A stretch of 64,000 nt of DNA from an uncultured Lachnospiraceae bacterium. GTDB taxonomy: Bacteria > Bacillota > Clostridia > Lachnospirales > Lachnospiraceae. Each line of letters opens with the position of its first letter. Positions within the stretch are counted from its first letter, which is position 1. The DNA is taken from NCBI GenBank assembly GCA_902761585.1, contig CACWKX010000005.1, positions 80,575 to 144,574 on the forward strand, given 5' to 3'. The position numbers and the translations under genes are program-made. This document shows positions 37,081 to 47,060 of the stretch, piece by piece. The notes under the pieces are model-generated. The model was not told the origin of the DNA, searched no databases, and saw only the letters and a program-made list of their open reading frames with translations.

Positions 37081-37503
37081 TTGAGAAACTCAAACTGGCG
37101 GGAGCGCTTTCAGAACTTTATGGCGGGACGGTACGGGCAGGACGAGCTGTCCCATTTCCTGCTTGTGGTGACCCTGATTGTGATCATCATCAATTTCTTC
37201 ACGCACTCAGCCTTTCTCGGGATCATTGCCGGGCTTCTTCTGGTGTGGGTGTACGTCCGGATGCTTTCAAAGGACACCGCGAGGAGAGCAGAGGAAAACA
37301 GGCGCTATCTGGATGTGAAGGACAGGGTTGTTTCATTTTTCAAAGGATTTGGCAGCCGGGGCAGGCATGATTCCTCCGCACAGGCGGATTTTCGTATCTA
37401 CCGCTGCCCGAAGTGCGGTCAGAAGATCCGTATCCCGAAGGGACATGGCATGGTGGAGATTACCTGCCCGAAGTGCAGAACAAGGTTCCGCAAGCGTACC
37501 TGA
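37081..37503 (+). CDS. small membrane protein with C-terminal zinc ribbon, function unknown
   Basis: I do not recognise a named family. TTG start at 37081 after AAGGAG. Residues 25-60 form two closely spaced hydrophobic segments; the C-terminal 40 residues are a zinc ribbon with CPKC, then a 15-residue spacer, then CPKC, and a basic tail. 140 residues. It is followed within 61 bases by the DUF5685 gene and the DnaJ gene, all on the plus strand; the three look like one transcription unit. Confidence 0.75.
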   Translation: MRNSNWRERFQNFMAGRYGQDELSHFLLVVTLIVIIINFFTHSAFLGIIAGLLLVWVYVRMLSKDTARRAEENRRYLDVKDRVVSFFKGFGSRGRHDSSAQADFRIYRCPKCGQKIRIPKGHGMVEITCPKCRTRFRKRT

Positions 37504-37564
37504 GAGGGGCGCTGCGGAACCGCTTTTGTATCAAAAAACGGAAGGCGGAAGGGCGGCGGGCTGA

Positions 37565-38407
37565 ATGTTTGGGTATATCACATTGAACAAGCCGGAGATG
37601 AAGGTGAAGAACCTGGAGGCGTATCAGGCCTGTTACTGCGGCCTGTGTCATGAGCTCCAGCACCGCTTCGGCGTGAAGGCGCAGCTGCTGTTGAGCTATG
37701 ACTGCACGTTTCTGACGCTGCTTCTGGATGGGGTCTATGAGCCGGAGGCGGCTGAGCGGTCTGTCCGGTGCCTTCGCCATCCGATCGTCCGTCACCGGGA
37801 GACGGTCAGCCGGTTTACACCGTACGCAGCGGACATGAATGTCCTGCTGGGATATCTGAAGGCGGCGGATGACTGGAAGGACGAAAGGAAACCGGCGGCA
37901 CGGCTCATGCTCCGGGCGTATGCGAAGGATTACCGGAAGCTGAAAAGCCTCTGGCCAAGGCAGGAGAAGGCAATCCGGAGGGCGGTGGCTGATCTCAGCA
38001 GGCTGGAGCATGAGCCGGTTCCGGAGGGGAAGGACGAGATCCTGCAGAAGCTGGACCAGGCAGCCGCCTGCACAGGCCGCTTCCTCGCAGAGGTCTGCGC
38101 CCCACGGAACGACCTGTGGGCGGAGGATCTGCGGGGGGTAGGGTTTTACCTCGGCAAGTTTATATACATCCTGGATGCCTGGGATGACAGGAAAAAGGAT
38201 CAGAAGAGCGGAAACTATAACCTGCTGGCAGCGCTGGAGGCGGAAGAACCGGAGTATGCCGGGGAGATTGTGAAGGAAGTTCTGTGTGACATGGCAGCCA
38301 GATGCTGCAGAAGCTTTGAACGTCTTCCGATCGTGAAGAATGTGGAGATTCTCCGAAATATTCTGTATTCCGGAATCTGGGTGAAGTTCAATGAGAGATC
38401 CGTATGA
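37565..38407 (+). CDS. DUF5685-like protein
   Basis: Conserved clostridial protein of unknown function. It opens [20 protein letters not shown] and has the Cys motif [10 protein letters not shown] near residue 23, further Cys residues near 70 and 170, and a Lys/Asp-rich block [19 protein letters not shown]. Predominantly helical. 280 residues. Its last 17 bases overlap the DnaJ-domain gene, so the products are probably made together. The paired Cys suggest metal or cluster binding; that is inference. Confidence 0.8.
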   Translation: MFGYITLNKPEMKVKNLEAYQACYCGLCHELQHRFGVKAQLLLSYDCTFLTLLLDGVYEPEAAERSVRCLRHPIVRHRETVSRFTPYAADMNVLLGYLKAADDWKDERKPAARLMLRAYAKDYRKLKSLWPRQEKAIRRAVADLSRLEHEPVPEGKDEILQKLDQAAACTGRFLAEVCAPRNDLWAEDLRGVGFYLGKFIYILDAWDDRKKDQKSGNYNLLAALEAEEPEYAGEIVKEVLCDMAARCCRSFERLPIVKNVEILRNILYSGIWVKFNERSV

Positions 38408-39104
38408 AGTGCTGGGGGTTCCGAGGGGAGCCTCCGATGATGAGATCAAGAAAGCGTACCGGAAGCTGAGCCGGAAGTACCACCCGGATGCCAATATCAA
38501 CAATCCGGATAAGGCTTCTGCCGAGGAACGGTTCAAGGAGGTCCAGCAGGCCTACAAGCAGATCCAGGACGAGAAGAGCGGACGCTTCGGGTATGGCGGG
38601 GCAGGCGCCTCCGGCGGCTATGGATATGGCAGCGGGCCTTTTGGCGGCGCAGCAGGCAGCTACGGTCCATTTGGAGGCTTCGGTGGATTTGGCGGCTTTG
38701 GCGGTCAGAGTGCCGCAGGGCACGAGGATGAGGGAGATATCCGGCTGCGGGCGGCCTCCAATTACATCGGGAGCCGGCATTTCCGGGAGGCGCTCAATAC
38801 GCTGGATTCGATCCCGGAGGCTTCCCGCACCGCACAGTGGTATTTCCTGAGTGCACTGGCGAATTCAGGGGCCGGGAACAATGTGACGGCCAGACAGATG
38901 GCGGAGCGGGCGGTCTCGATGGAGCCGTCCAATGTACAGTATCAGCAGCTGAAGCAGCAGCTTGAAAACGGTTCGGCCTGGTACAGAGGCATGGGGGATT
39001 TCTACGGGACGCCGATGGATTCAGCGGGAGACGTGTGTTCCAATGCCTGCCTGACAAGTGCATTGTGCAGCGTCTGCGGACCGGGAGTCTTCTGCTGTAT
39101 CTGA
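38391..39104 (+). CDS. J-domain protein with Gly/Phe linker and TPR-like region
   Basis: Hsp70 co-chaperone-like protein but not canonical DnaJ. J domain at 1-68 with HPD at residues 31-33; a Gly/Tyr/Phe-rich linker (about 65-105, [11 protein letters not shown]); then a helical region resembling TPR repeats ([17 protein letters not shown]..., about 120-185); and a Cys-rich C-terminus [21 protein letters not shown]. No zinc-finger CxxCxGxG domain. 237 residues. It overlaps the DUF5685 gene. Confidence 0.87.
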   Translation: MRDPYEVLGVPRGASDDEIKKAYRKLSRKYHPDANINNPDKASAEERFKEVQQAYKQIQDEKSGRFGYGGAGASGGYGYGSGPFGGAAGSYGPFGGFGGFGGFGGQSAAGHEDEGDIRLRAASNYIGSRHFREALNTLDSIPEASRTAQWYFLSALANSGAGNNVTARQMAERAVSMEPSNVQYQQLKQQLENGSAWYRGMGDFYGTPMDSAGDVCSNACLTSALCSVCGPGVFCCI

Positions 39105-39174
39105 AGGGCACCGTGATGGAACCGGCAGGGTAGCGGAGGAAAAAACAGCTTCACCCGGATAGGGAGAGTCATGC

Positions 39175-40245
39175 ATGGACAGTCTTACATGGATGGAAGA
39201 GACAATCAGACAGATTCACCCTCCACAGGACGTGTTCCGGAGAAGCTGTCAGGCGCGCTGGGACAGCCTCTGCAAACCGATTCACGGACTTGGAGCCCTG
39301 GAGGACATGGTATCGCAGATCGGTGCGATCCAGCAGACGGAGCAGCCGGACATCAGCAGAGCGGTGGTCGTGATCATGGGTGCTGACAACGGGGTTGTCG
39401 CGGAGGGCGTGAGCCAGTGTGGCAGCGAGGTGACGGCGCAGGTACTCCGAAACATGGCAGAAGGTGACAGTACCGTCTGCCAGATGGCGCGGTTCCGGAG
39501 GACAGAGGTGGTTGCAGTCGACATCGGATTGAATGAGCCGGTCAACAGCCCCGGGGTCCTGAACCGGGCCGTCCGGAGAGGGAGCGGCGACATCCGGACA
39601 GGACCGGCTATGGACAGGCAGGAAGCCCTTCAGGCAATCGGAGAGGGAATCCGGATCGTGCACGAATTGAAGGCGCAGGGATGTCAGATCCTTATTCCCG
39701 GGGAAATGGGAATCGGCAACACGACAACGAGTGCGGCGTGTGTCTGCGCTTTCTTTGGAAAGGAACCGGAGAAAATCGCAGGGCCGGGCGCCGGTCTGAC
39801 AAAGGAAGGCGTCCGGCACAAGGCAGAGGTGATCCGGGACGCGCTGCGCGTCAACCGTCCGGACCGGGGGGACGTTCTCGATGTTCTTTCGAAGGTCGGC
39901 GGACTGGACATCGCCGGAATGACCGGGCTGTTTCTCGGAAGCGCCGCAGAAGGGATTCCGACGGTCATCGACGGACTCATCGCCGCACTCTCTGCCTACA
40001 TCGCCGTAAGGCTGGCTGGTCCGGTGCGAGAGTATCTGATACCGGGGCATCTGGGCACGGAGCCGGGAGACCGGATCCTGATGGAGGCACTGCAGCTTAC
40101 CCCGCCCCTCCGCCTCGGGATGCACCTTGGAGAAGGCAGCGGAGCGGCGCTCCTGCTCCCGCTTCTGGATGAGGCTCTTTATATATACCGGAATCTGCCG
40201 CATTTCGGGAAATGTGGGATTCATGCTTATAAACCGCTTTCCTGA
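39175..40245 (+). CDS. cobT: nicotinate-nucleotide--dimethylbenzimidazole phosphoribosyltransferase
   Basis: Activates the lower ligand base in cobalamin nucleotide-loop assembly. Motifs: DNGVVAEGVSQC, GEMGIGNTTTSAA, GPGAGLTKEGVRHKAEVI, LEVGGLDIAGMTG-type (VGGLDIAGMTG) and the C-terminal EGSGAALLLPLLDEAL with the catalytic Glu region. 356 residues. Start ATG 39175 after GGGAGAG; an overlapping ATG at 39171 is out of frame. No other cobalamin gene and no cobalamin riboswitch is visible nearby, so this is an isolated salvage gene. Confidence 0.95.
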   Translation: MDSLTWMEETIRQIHPPQDVFRRSCQARWDSLCKPIHGLGALEDMVSQIGAIQQTEQPDISRAVVVIMGADNGVVAEGVSQCGSEVTAQVLRNMAEGDSTVCQMARFRRTEVVAVDIGLNEPVNSPGVLNRAVRRGSGDIRTGPAMDRQEALQAIGEGIRIVHELKAQGCQILIPGEMGIGNTTTSAACVCAFFGKEPEKIAGPGAGLTKEGVRHKAEVIRDALRVNRPDRGDVLDVLSKVGGLDIAGMTGLFLGSAAEGIPTVIDGLIAALSAYIAVRLAGPVREYLIPGHLGTEPGDRILMEALQLTPPLRLGMHLGEGSGAALLLPLLDEALYIYRNLPHFGKCGIHAYKPLS

Positions 40246-40249
40246 GTGC

Positions 40250-40255
40250 TATACT
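40250..40255 (+). promoter_or_regulatory. -10 element before the cytidylate-kinase-like gene
   Basis: TATACT inside an AT-rich tract ending in TATATATA; the -35 match 17 bases upstream (TTATAA) is poor. Confidence 0.4.
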
Positions 40256-40305
40256 ATATATAGATCAGTCACAACGCATTCCTCTGCAGAAAGGTGTGAG
40301 CAGTT

Positions 40306-40938
40306 ATGGCAGAAAACAGTATTATCACCATCGGAAGACAGTTTGGTTCAGGCGGACACGAGGTCGGAAGACGCATCGCGGCGGAACTCGGACTGAAGCT
40401 TTACGACAAAGAGCTTCTGAAAACGGTCGCGGAACAGAGCAATATCTGCGAGCAGGTTTTGCAGGATTATGATGAAAAGCCAACGAACAGTCTTCTGTAT
40501 TCCATCGTGATGGATGTCTATCCATCCATGAACTATGTGGGGAATACCCTCAGTCAGCAGGTTTATCAGGCGCAGTACGAAACGATCCGGCGCCTGGGAG
40601 AAAAGGGGAGCTGCGTGATCGTCGGCCGCGCGGCGGACTATATCCTGCGTGATAACCCGAGGCTGACCTCTGTCTTCATTCATTCCAGCATGCGATTCAG
40701 GCTTGACAGGGTGATGGAGTTCGAGCATATTGATGAGAACAAGGCGAGGGACATGATCCTCAAGGCGGATAAGAAGAGGGCATCCTTCTATAACTTTCAG
40801 ACGGAAAAGAAGTGGGGAGCGGCATCAAGCTACAATCTGTCGCTCGACACAAGCGACATTGGCATTGATGGCTGCGTCAGGATGATTGAGCTGTATCTTG
40901 AGCAGAAGAGAAAAGGCCAGCACAAATCACAGAACTGA
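40306..40938 (+). CDS. cytidylate-kinase-like family protein
   Basis: P-loop protein of the cytidylate-kinase-like family seen in clostridia, distinct from Cmk. The opening IITIGRQFGSGGHEVGRRIA contains the loop GRQFGSGG; then VIVGRAADYIL and a helical lid region with DKKRASFY. 210 residues. ATG 40306, with no strong ribosome site. The substrate is not established for this family. It is placed between cobT and ftsH without obvious functional link. Confidence 0.82.
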   Translation: MAENSIITIGRQFGSGGHEVGRRIAAELGLKLYDKELLKTVAEQSNICEQVLQDYDEKPTNSLLYSIVMDVYPSMNYVGNTLSQQVYQAQYETIRRLGEKGSCVIVGRAADYILRDNPRLTSVFIHSSMRFRLDRVMEFEHIDENKARDMILKADKKRASFYNFQTEKKWGAASSYNLSLDTSDIGIDGCVRMIELYLEQKRKGQHKSQN

Positions 40939-41012
40939 GAACCCGAGAGGGCTGCAGCAGCCAGTATCCACACAGCCGCGTCAGCATCAGGGCGCTCAGC
41001 CGGAGGTAACGT

Positions 41013-42920
41013 ATGAACGATGACCACAGAAAGCAGGGACCGGCGAACGGGCAGGGTAACAACCATGGGTCGATCCTTGCATTTCTCATTGTAACTTTTA
41101 TCACGCTTGGAATCATGAGCCTGGTGAACCGGGCGATGACGAGCACGACAACCAAGGAGATCACGTACGACCAGTTCCTCGATCTTCTGGACAACAACCT
41201 GGTTGAATCGGTAACGGTCGATACGAATAAGCTGGAGATCGTCACGAAGAAGGACCAGCCGCTTGCCAGCCAGGGTATCGAGGTGACCTACTATACAGGC
41301 CGCATGGATGACGACAAGCTGGTTGACCGGCTGCAGAAGGCGGGCGTGGAGTTCAAGGAGGAGATTCCGGACAATACCACCAGCCTGATTCTGAATGTGC
41401 TGCTTTCATTTGCGCCGCTGGTTCTGATCTGGGTCCTGATGGGTGTCCTGCTTCGCAGGATGAACAGCAGCACCGGCATGATGGGCGTCGGCAAGAGCCG
41501 CGCCAAGATGTACATGCAGAACGAGACCGGTGTGACCTTCAAGGATGTCGCCGGCGAGGATGAGGCCAAGGAATCCCTGCAGGAAGCAGTCGATTTCCTG
41601 GAGCATCCGGAACGGTATGCGGAGATCGGTGCAAAGCTGCCGAAGGGCGCTCTCCTGGTCGGTCCTCCCGGAACCGGAAAGACGCTTCTGGCAAAGGCGG
41701 TTGCCGGGGAGGCGAAGGTGCCGTTCTTCTCTCTGACTGGATCGGATTTTGTGGAGATGTTCGTCGGTGTCGGCGCGTCCCGTGTCCGCGACCTGTTCGA
41801 CGAGGCGAAGAAGAATGCGCCGTGCATCATCTTCATCGATGAGATTGATGCCATCGGAAAGAGCAGGAATGCCGGCGGCTACGGCGGCAATGATGAGCGG
41901 GAACAGACGTTGAATCAGCTGCTGTCCGAGATGGATGGTTTTGATTCCTCCAAGGGAATTCTGATTCTGGCTGCGACCAACCGTCCGGAGGTGCTGGATC
42001 AGGCACTGCTCCGTCCGGGCAGATTTGACCGCCGTGTCATCGTTGACAAGCCGGATCTGGAAGGACGGATTCAGATTCTGAAGGTTCACGCGAAGAACGT
42101 GAAGATGGACGAGACGGTCGATTTCCGCGAGGTGGCGCTTGCAACCTCCGGTGCAGTCGGTGCGGATCTGGCGAACATGATCAATGAGGCAGCCATCCTG
42201 GCGGTCCGGAACCACAGGCAGGCGGTCAGCCAGAAGGATCTGCTGGATTCTGTTGAGGTCGTTCTTGTCGGAAAGGAGAAGAAGAGCCGCGTCCTCAGCA
42301 AGGAGGAGCGGAAGATCGTATCCTATCACGAGGTCGGACATGCGCTGGTGTCTGCGATTCAGAAGCACTCTGAGCCGGTGCAGAAGATTACGATTGTTCC
42401 AAGAACCATGGGCGCGCTTGGCTATGTCATGAATGTTCCGGAGGAGGAGAAGTACCTCAACTCGGAGGAGGAGATCCGGGCCATGCTTGTGGAGTTCACG
42501 GCAGGCCGTGTGGCGGAGGAGCTCGTCTTCGGCTCCATCACAACAGGCGCCTCCAACGATATCGAGAAGGCGACCCGGATCGCGCGGGCGATGGTAACCC
42601 AGTATGGCATGAGCAAACGGTTCGGCTTCGTACAGCTGGAGAGCCAGACATCCCAGTATCTGGATGACGGTCGACGCGTGATGAATTGTTCTGAACAGAC
42701 TGCCGCAGAGGTGGACGAGGAAGTCATGGCCATCATGAAGCAGTCTTACGAACAGGCAAGGAAGATCCTGACGGAGCACAGAAAGGCGCTTGACCAGATT
42801 GCGGCCTTCCTGATCGAGAAGGAGACCATCACCGGGAAGGAATTCATGGATATCCTGGCGAAGGTCGATCAGCCGGATCTCGCAGCAGGTACAGAAAGTA
42901 CAGAAACACCGCAAGCCTGA
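41013..42920 (+). CDS. ftsH: ATP-dependent zinc metalloprotease FtsH
   Basis: Membrane AAA+ protease for quality control and regulated proteolysis. TM1 about residues 17-38, a short external domain, TM2 about 125-147; Walker A GPPGTGKT at 217-224, Walker [12 protein letters not shown], the second region of homology with LLRPGRFDR, and the zinc motif HEVGH starting at residue 439; the third zinc ligand is in the [10 protein letters not shown] region. 635 residues, typical. The ribosome site is CGGAGG. A hairpin follows the stop. Confidence 0.97.
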   Translation: MNDDHRKQGPANGQGNNHGSILAFLIVTFITLGIMSLVNRAMTSTTTKEITYDQFLDLLDNNLVESVTVDTNKLEIVTKKDQPLASQGIEVTYYTGRMDDDKLVDRLQKAGVEFKEEIPDNTTSLILNVLLSFAPLVLIWVLMGVLLRRMNSSTGMMGVGKSRAKMYMQNETGVTFKDVAGEDEAKESLQEAVDFLEHPERYAEIGAKLPKGALLVGPPGTGKTLLAKAVAGEAKVPFFSLTGSDFVEMFVGVGASRVRDLFDEAKKNAPCIIFIDEIDAIGKSRNAGGYGGNDEREQTLNQLLSEMDGFDSSKGILILAATNRPEVLDQALLRPGRFDRRVIVDKPDLEGRIQILKVHAKNVKMDETVDFREVALATSGAVGADLANMINEAAILAVRNHRQAVSQKDLLDSVEVVLVGKEKKSRVLSKEERKIVSYHEVGHALVSAIQKHSEPVQKITIVPRTMGALGYVMNVPEEEKYLNSEEEIRAMLVEFTAGRVAEELVFGSITTGASNDIEKATRIARAMVTQYGMSKRFGFVQLESQTSQYLDDGRRVMNCSEQTAAEVDEEVMAIMKQSYEQARKILTEHRKALDQIAAFLIEKETITGKEFMDILAKVDQPDLAAGTESTETPQA

Positions 42921-42972
42921 CAGATGAGGAAAGGCTCCTGAGGCGGTGTTCTGAGCAGACGAATAGGGAAGC

Positions 42973-43002
42973 TTGACAAGAATAGCCCCGGGGCTGTAAG
43001 AT
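42973..43002 (+). promoter_or_regulatory. promoter overlapping a strong hairpin before the PAP2 gene
   Basis: Consensus TTGACA (42973-42978), 18 bases, TAAGAT (42997-43002). The spacer and -10 lie inside a GC-rich hairpin (GCCCCGGG 42984-42991 with CCCGGGGC 43009-43016, plus CTG/CAG). The hairpin probably also ends ftsH transcription, though no T-tract follows. Confidence 0.6.
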
Positions 43003-43092
43003 GCAGTCCCGGGGCATGTGTATATTGCCATGCTGATCGAAGAAATATATGTCCGTGCGGCGCAGGCGTCCGCAGGGCTTACGGTGGGACAG

Positions 43093-43797
43093 ATGAAGAT
43101 GATAAGGAAACTGAAAACATACAGACATGCGCTGTGGTTTCTGCTGTACAGTGCCTTTTATATGACAGCATTCAGCGCTGTGGAGAAGGCAGGGCATGTT
43201 CATTATCATGTGATTCACACTTGGCTGGATGAACAGATCCCGTTCTGTAGATTCTTTGTCGTACCCTACTTTCTGTGGTTCGGCTTTATCGGCGCCGCCG
43301 TCACATGGTTTGTCATGTGCTGTAAAAACAAGGATGAGTACTATAAGCTGATCACGATGCTGATGATGGGGATGACCATCTTTATCGTTGTCTCTGTTGT
43401 CTATCCGAACCGGCTGGATCTGAGACCTGCCCAGGTAGAGGGAAACGATATCTTTGCCATCCTCTGCAGGTATCTCTACAGGACCGATACACCGACGAAT
43501 GTGCTGCCGAGTATCCATGTGTACAACTCCATGGCAGTCTGCTATGCGGTCAATGCGAACGCGGCGCTGAGAAGGAAGAAGTGGGTGATTGCGGGAACGG
43601 ATACCCTGACGCTTCTGATTGTTCTGTCCACCATGTTCCTCAAGCAGCATTCCATCATTGATGTCACAACGGGGATGGTCATGAGCGTTGTGCTCCAGGT
43701 GATCTGCGACCATATATTCGAGACAGAACCGGAGCGTGCGGATGCAGATGCCCGGATCTATTCACCAAAACAGAGAGAGTCAGGCTCGCGGGCCTGA
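43093..43797 (+). CDS. PAP2-family membrane phosphatase
   Basis: Multi-pass membrane protein of the type 2 phosphatidic acid phosphatase family. Catalytic motifs C2 LPSIHVYNSM with its His near residue 145, and C3 KQHSIIDVTTG with the nucleophile His. About five to six TM segments. The start is uncertain: ATG 43093 and 43099 are reasonable, and the frame is open back to GTG 43018, close to the predicted transcription start. I use 43093 (234 residues). The substrate could be a lipid phosphate or undecaprenyl pyrophosphate. Confidence 0.8.
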   Translation: MKMIRKLKTYRHALWFLLYSAFYMTAFSAVEKAGHVHYHVIHTWLDEQIPFCRFFVVPYFLWFGFIGAAVTWFVMCCKNKDEYYKLITMLMMGMTIFIVVSVVYPNRLDLRPAQVEGNDIFAILCRYLYRTDTPTNVLPSIHVYNSMAVCYAVNANAALRRKKWVIAGTDTLTLLIVLSTMFLKQHSIIDVTTGMVMSVVLQVICDHIFETEPERADADARIYSPKQRESGSRA

Positions 43798-43812
43798 ATC
43801 ATGAGCACGTCG

Positions 43813-43866
43813 AAAGGCCTTTCCACCAGACTCCGCAATCGCCGGAGAGGCGGAAGGGCCTTTTCT
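43813..43866 (+). terminator. terminator after the PAP2 gene
   Basis: AAAGGCCTTTCC (43813-43824) pairs with GGAAGGGCCTTT (43852-43863), one wobble, then TTCTTG. Confidence 0.85.
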
Positions 43867-43970
43867 TGTACAGAAGCGCGGGCGCGTCAGCGGCGAAGCG
43901 GCATGGGGAGTTTTACAAAATATGATGTATCTCAGTCTCCGCGCCATGGCCGGCAGGAGGCAGCGTATGA

Positions 43971-45947
43971 ATGACAGGATGGGCTATGGAGAATGAGTTT
44001 CACTTTGATCTGAAGGAGGAGCTGAGGAAGCTTCCTGAGAAACCAGGCGTCTACATCATGCACGACAAGACCGATGCGATTCTGTATGTCGGGAAAGCAG
44101 TTAATCTCAGGCGCCGGGTACACCAGTATTTTGTTAAAAAGCTCAATCGCGGACCGAAGATTGAGTATATGGTCACGAAGATCGCATATTTTGAGTACAT
44201 CGTGACCGACTCCGAGCTGGAGGCGCTGATTCTTGAGAACAATCTGATCAAGGAGCATCGGCCAAAGTACAATACGCTTCTGAAGGATGACAAGACATAC
44301 CCGTACATTAAGGTGACGGTAGGGGAGACGTACCCCCGGGTGCTGTTTACAAGAAAGCTCAGGAAGGATGGCTCCAGGTACTTCGGTCCGTTCAAGAGCG
44401 CCGGTGCGGTCCGGGACACGATCGAGCTGATGCGGAAGCTGTTCCAGATTCGTGACTGTACGCGGAATCTGCCGAGGGATCAGGGGAAGGAGCGGCCGTG
44501 TCTGAACTATCAGATCGGTCAGTGCAAGGCGCCCTGTATGGGCTATGTCTCCGAGGAGGAATACCGCAGAAAGGTGGACGAGGCTGTCAGCTTCCTGGGC
44601 GGGAGCTACAAGCCGGTGGTCCGGCTTCTGACAGAGCGGATGGAAAAGGCATCGTCGGAGCTTGATTTCGAGCAGGCGGCGCAGTGGCGGGATCTCCGAG
44701 CCAGCGTCCTTCAGGTCTCCGAGAAGCAGAAGATGGAGTCGGAGGATGGAAATGACCGGGACGTGATCGCGATGGCGGCCGATGGGACGGAGGCCGTGGT
44801 CTCTGTGTTCTATGTCCGCGGTGGACGAGTCATCGGGAGGGACCATCAGTTCCTCCATATCGGGCTGGACGAGGACAGAAAGGAAATTCTGTCGGATTTT
44901 GTCCGTCAGTTCTATGCCGGAAATATGATGCTTCCGTCCGAAGTGATGCTGGAGACGGAGATCAGTGACCGGCTACTCCTTGAGCAGTGGATGAGCCAGC
45001 GGAAAGGCAGGGCGGTCCATATCAGGGTTCCGCTAAGAGGTGCCAAGGAAAAGCTGGTCGCAATGGCCAGGGAGAACTCGGAGATCGTCCTTAGGCAGGA
45101 CCGCGAGCGGATCAGACAGCAGGAGGGGCGTACGATCGGCGCTGTGCAGGAGATTGCCACACTGCTTGGAATCAGCCATATCAGCCGGGTAGAGGCGTAC
45201 GATATCTCCAATACAAGCGGTGTGGAGTCGGTCGGTTCGATGGTCGTCTTTGAGAAGGGGATGCCGAAGCCGGGCGATTACCGGAAGTTCCGGATCAGGA
45301 CGGTACAGGGGCCCAATGACTATGCTTCGCTGAAGGAGGTTCTGATCAGGCGGTTCACACACGGGCTGGAGGAGACAGCACAGATGAAGGAAAAGGGGAT
45401 GGATCCGAGACTCGGCAGCTTCTCGGTGTTCCCTGATCTGGTCATGATGGATGGCGGACGCGGCCAGGTGAACATTGCGGAGGATGTTCTGCGAGAGCTG
45501 GAGCTGCCGATCCCTGTATGCGGAATGGTCAAGGATGACTACCACAGAACACGGGGACTTTACTTCCAGAATGTCGAGCTGCCGATTGACACCCACTCGG
45601 AGGGATTCAAGCTGATCACACGGATTCAGGATGAAGCGCACCGCTTTGCGATCGAGTACCATCGCTCTCTTCGCTCAAAGGCACAGACCCATTCTGTGCT
45701 GGATGAGATCAAGGGCATCGGACCGGCGAGGCGCAAGGCGCTGCTCCGCGCGTTTGGGTCCGCGGAGGCTGTGCGGGATGCCGGACTTGACCAGCTTGCC
45801 CATGCGCCCTCGATGGATGCCAGGAGCGCAAGGAATGTCTGGGATTTCTTTCATCCGGCAGAATCTGCAGAAAAAGCAGATGCAGATGGCAGTCTTTTTC
45901 TATCCGGGCAGTTGCCCGGACAGGGCGGACGTGATAAGATAAATTGA
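43971..45947 (+). CDS. uvrC: excinuclease ABC subunit C
   Basis: Makes both incisions in nucleotide excision repair. An N-terminal GIY-YIG domain (KPGVYIMHD ... ILYVGKAVNLRRR), a UVR motif near residue 220 (ASSELDFEQAAQWRDL), the RNase-H-like nuclease domain with EAYDISNTSG and DGGRGQVN, and the helix-hairpin-helix region IKGIGPARRKALLRAFGS near residue 580. 658 residues with a short Gly/Gln-rich tail. ATG 43971 is ten bases after GGAGG; ATG 43986 (MENEFHFDLKEE) is an alternative. hprK follows after 149 bases. Confidence 0.96.
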   Translation: MTGWAMENEFHFDLKEELRKLPEKPGVYIMHDKTDAILYVGKAVNLRRRVHQYFVKKLNRGPKIEYMVTKIAYFEYIVTDSELEALILENNLIKEHRPKYNTLLKDDKTYPYIKVTVGETYPRVLFTRKLRKDGSRYFGPFKSAGAVRDTIELMRKLFQIRDCTRNLPRDQGKERPCLNYQIGQCKAPCMGYVSEEEYRRKVDEAVSFLGGSYKPVVRLLTERMEKASSELDFEQAAQWRDLRASVLQVSEKQKMESEDGNDRDVIAMAADGTEAVVSVFYVRGGRVIGRDHQFLHIGLDEDRKEILSDFVRQFYAGNMMLPSEVMLETEISDRLLLEQWMSQRKGRAVHIRVPLRGAKEKLVAMARENSEIVLRQDRERIRQQEGRTIGAVQEIATLLGISHISRVEAYDISNTSGVESVGSMVVFEKGMPKPGDYRKFRIRTVQGPNDYASLKEVLIRRFTHGLEETAQMKEKGMDPRLGSFSVFPDLVMMDGGRGQVNIAEDVLRELELPIPVCGMVKDDYHRTRGLYFQNVELPIDTHSEGFKLITRIQDEAHRFAIEYHRSLRSKAQTHSVLDEIKGIGPARRKALLRAFGSAEAVRDAGLDQLAHAPSMDARSARNVWDFFHPAESAEKADADGSLFLSGQLPGQGGRDKIN

Positions 45948-46096
45948 TTTACATGTTTAAACTTCAGTGCATTTCCAAAGGCTTTGCGGAGCAGCCAGGT
46001 GAGGACAGGCGGAGCGATTGCCGTGTCTGGCGCGGACAGGAGGAATCCGAAACAGGCTCCGGAAGGAGACGGAAATGCTGAAAAGGGGTGTGCCGG

Positions 46097-47041
46097 ATGA
46101 ACACGCAGTCTACCGTACCGCTGACAAAGATGGTCGAACAGATGAGGCTCAAGTGCCTGACGCCGGAGATTGACATCACAAACAAACAGCTTGTGACGCC
46201 GCAGATCAATCGGCCGGCGCTTCAGCTCACAGGGTACTTCGACCATTTTGATGCGGAACGTATCCAGATCATCGGATACGTCGAGTATACGTATCTGGAG
46301 CATCTGACGAGAGAGCAGAAGCTTCCGATCTATGAAAAGCTACTTTCCTACAAGATTCCATGCCTGGTCTACACGACGCGGACGGTGCCGGATCAGGATA
46401 TGATCAACCTGGCAGGGAAGTACAACATTCCGATCTTCGCGACGCAGCGAAGCACCAGCGCCTTCATGGCCGAGGTGATTCGCTGGCTGAATGTGGAGAT
46501 GGCGCCGAGCATCACGATTCACGGGGTACTCGTGGATGTATTCGGCGAGGGTGTTCTCATCATGGGCGAGAGTGGGATCGGCAAATCGGAGGCTGCGCTG
46601 GAGCTGATCAAGAGAGGGCACAGACTCATATCCGACGATGTCGTCGAGATCCGCCGGGTGTCGGACACCACCCTTGTCGGAACGGCACCCGATATTACCA
46701 GACATTTCATTGAGCTTCGTGGAATCGGCATCATCAATGTCAAGACGTTGTTTGGTGTTGAGTCCGTCAAGGATACGTCGAATATCGACCTGGTCATCAA
46801 GCTGGAGGAATGGGACAAGGACAAGGAGTACGACCGGCTTGGCCTGGAGGAGGAGTATACGGAATTTCTCGGGAACCGGGTGACCTGTCATTCTCTGCCG
46901 ATCAGACCGGGAAGAAATCTTGCCGTGATTGTCGAAACGGCGGCTGTCAACCACAGGCAGAAGAAAATGGGGTATAATGCCGCTCAGGAGCTCTATGACA
47001 GAGTCCAGGCCGGCCTGAAGAAAAACATGAACGGTGACTGA
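46097..47041 (+). CDS. hprK: HPr kinase/phosphorylase
   Basis: Phosphorylates and dephosphorylates HPr at Ser46, the sensor of carbon catabolite control in Firmicutes. Start ATG 46097; the N-terminal domain runs to about residue 130, the Walker A GESGIGKSE is near residue 155, and the signature IELRGIGIINVKTLFG lies near 205, with DDVVEIRR before it. 314 residues, typical. It lies between uvrC and a glucokinase gene that starts 19 bases after its stop, so carbon sensing and glucose phosphorylation are co-expressed. Confidence 0.96.
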   Translation: MNTQSTVPLTKMVEQMRLKCLTPEIDITNKQLVTPQINRPALQLTGYFDHFDAERIQIIGYVEYTYLEHLTREQKLPIYEKLLSYKIPCLVYTTRTVPDQDMINLAGKYNIPIFATQRSTSAFMAEVIRWLNVEMAPSITIHGVLVDVFGEGVLIMGESGIGKSEAALELIKRGHRLISDDVVEIRRVSDTTLVGTAPDITRHFIELRGIGIINVKTLFGVESVKDTSNIDLVIKLEEWDKDKEYDRLGLEEEYTEFLGNRVTCHSLPIRPGRNLAVIVETAAVNHRQKKMGYNAAQELYDRVQAGLKKNMNGD

Positions 47042-47060
47042 AGAAGGAGTGGAGGGCATT

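Noticed and set aside
39105..39174. Cobalamin riboswitch before cobT
   Set aside because: The 70-base gap is too short and shows no B12-box-like segment.
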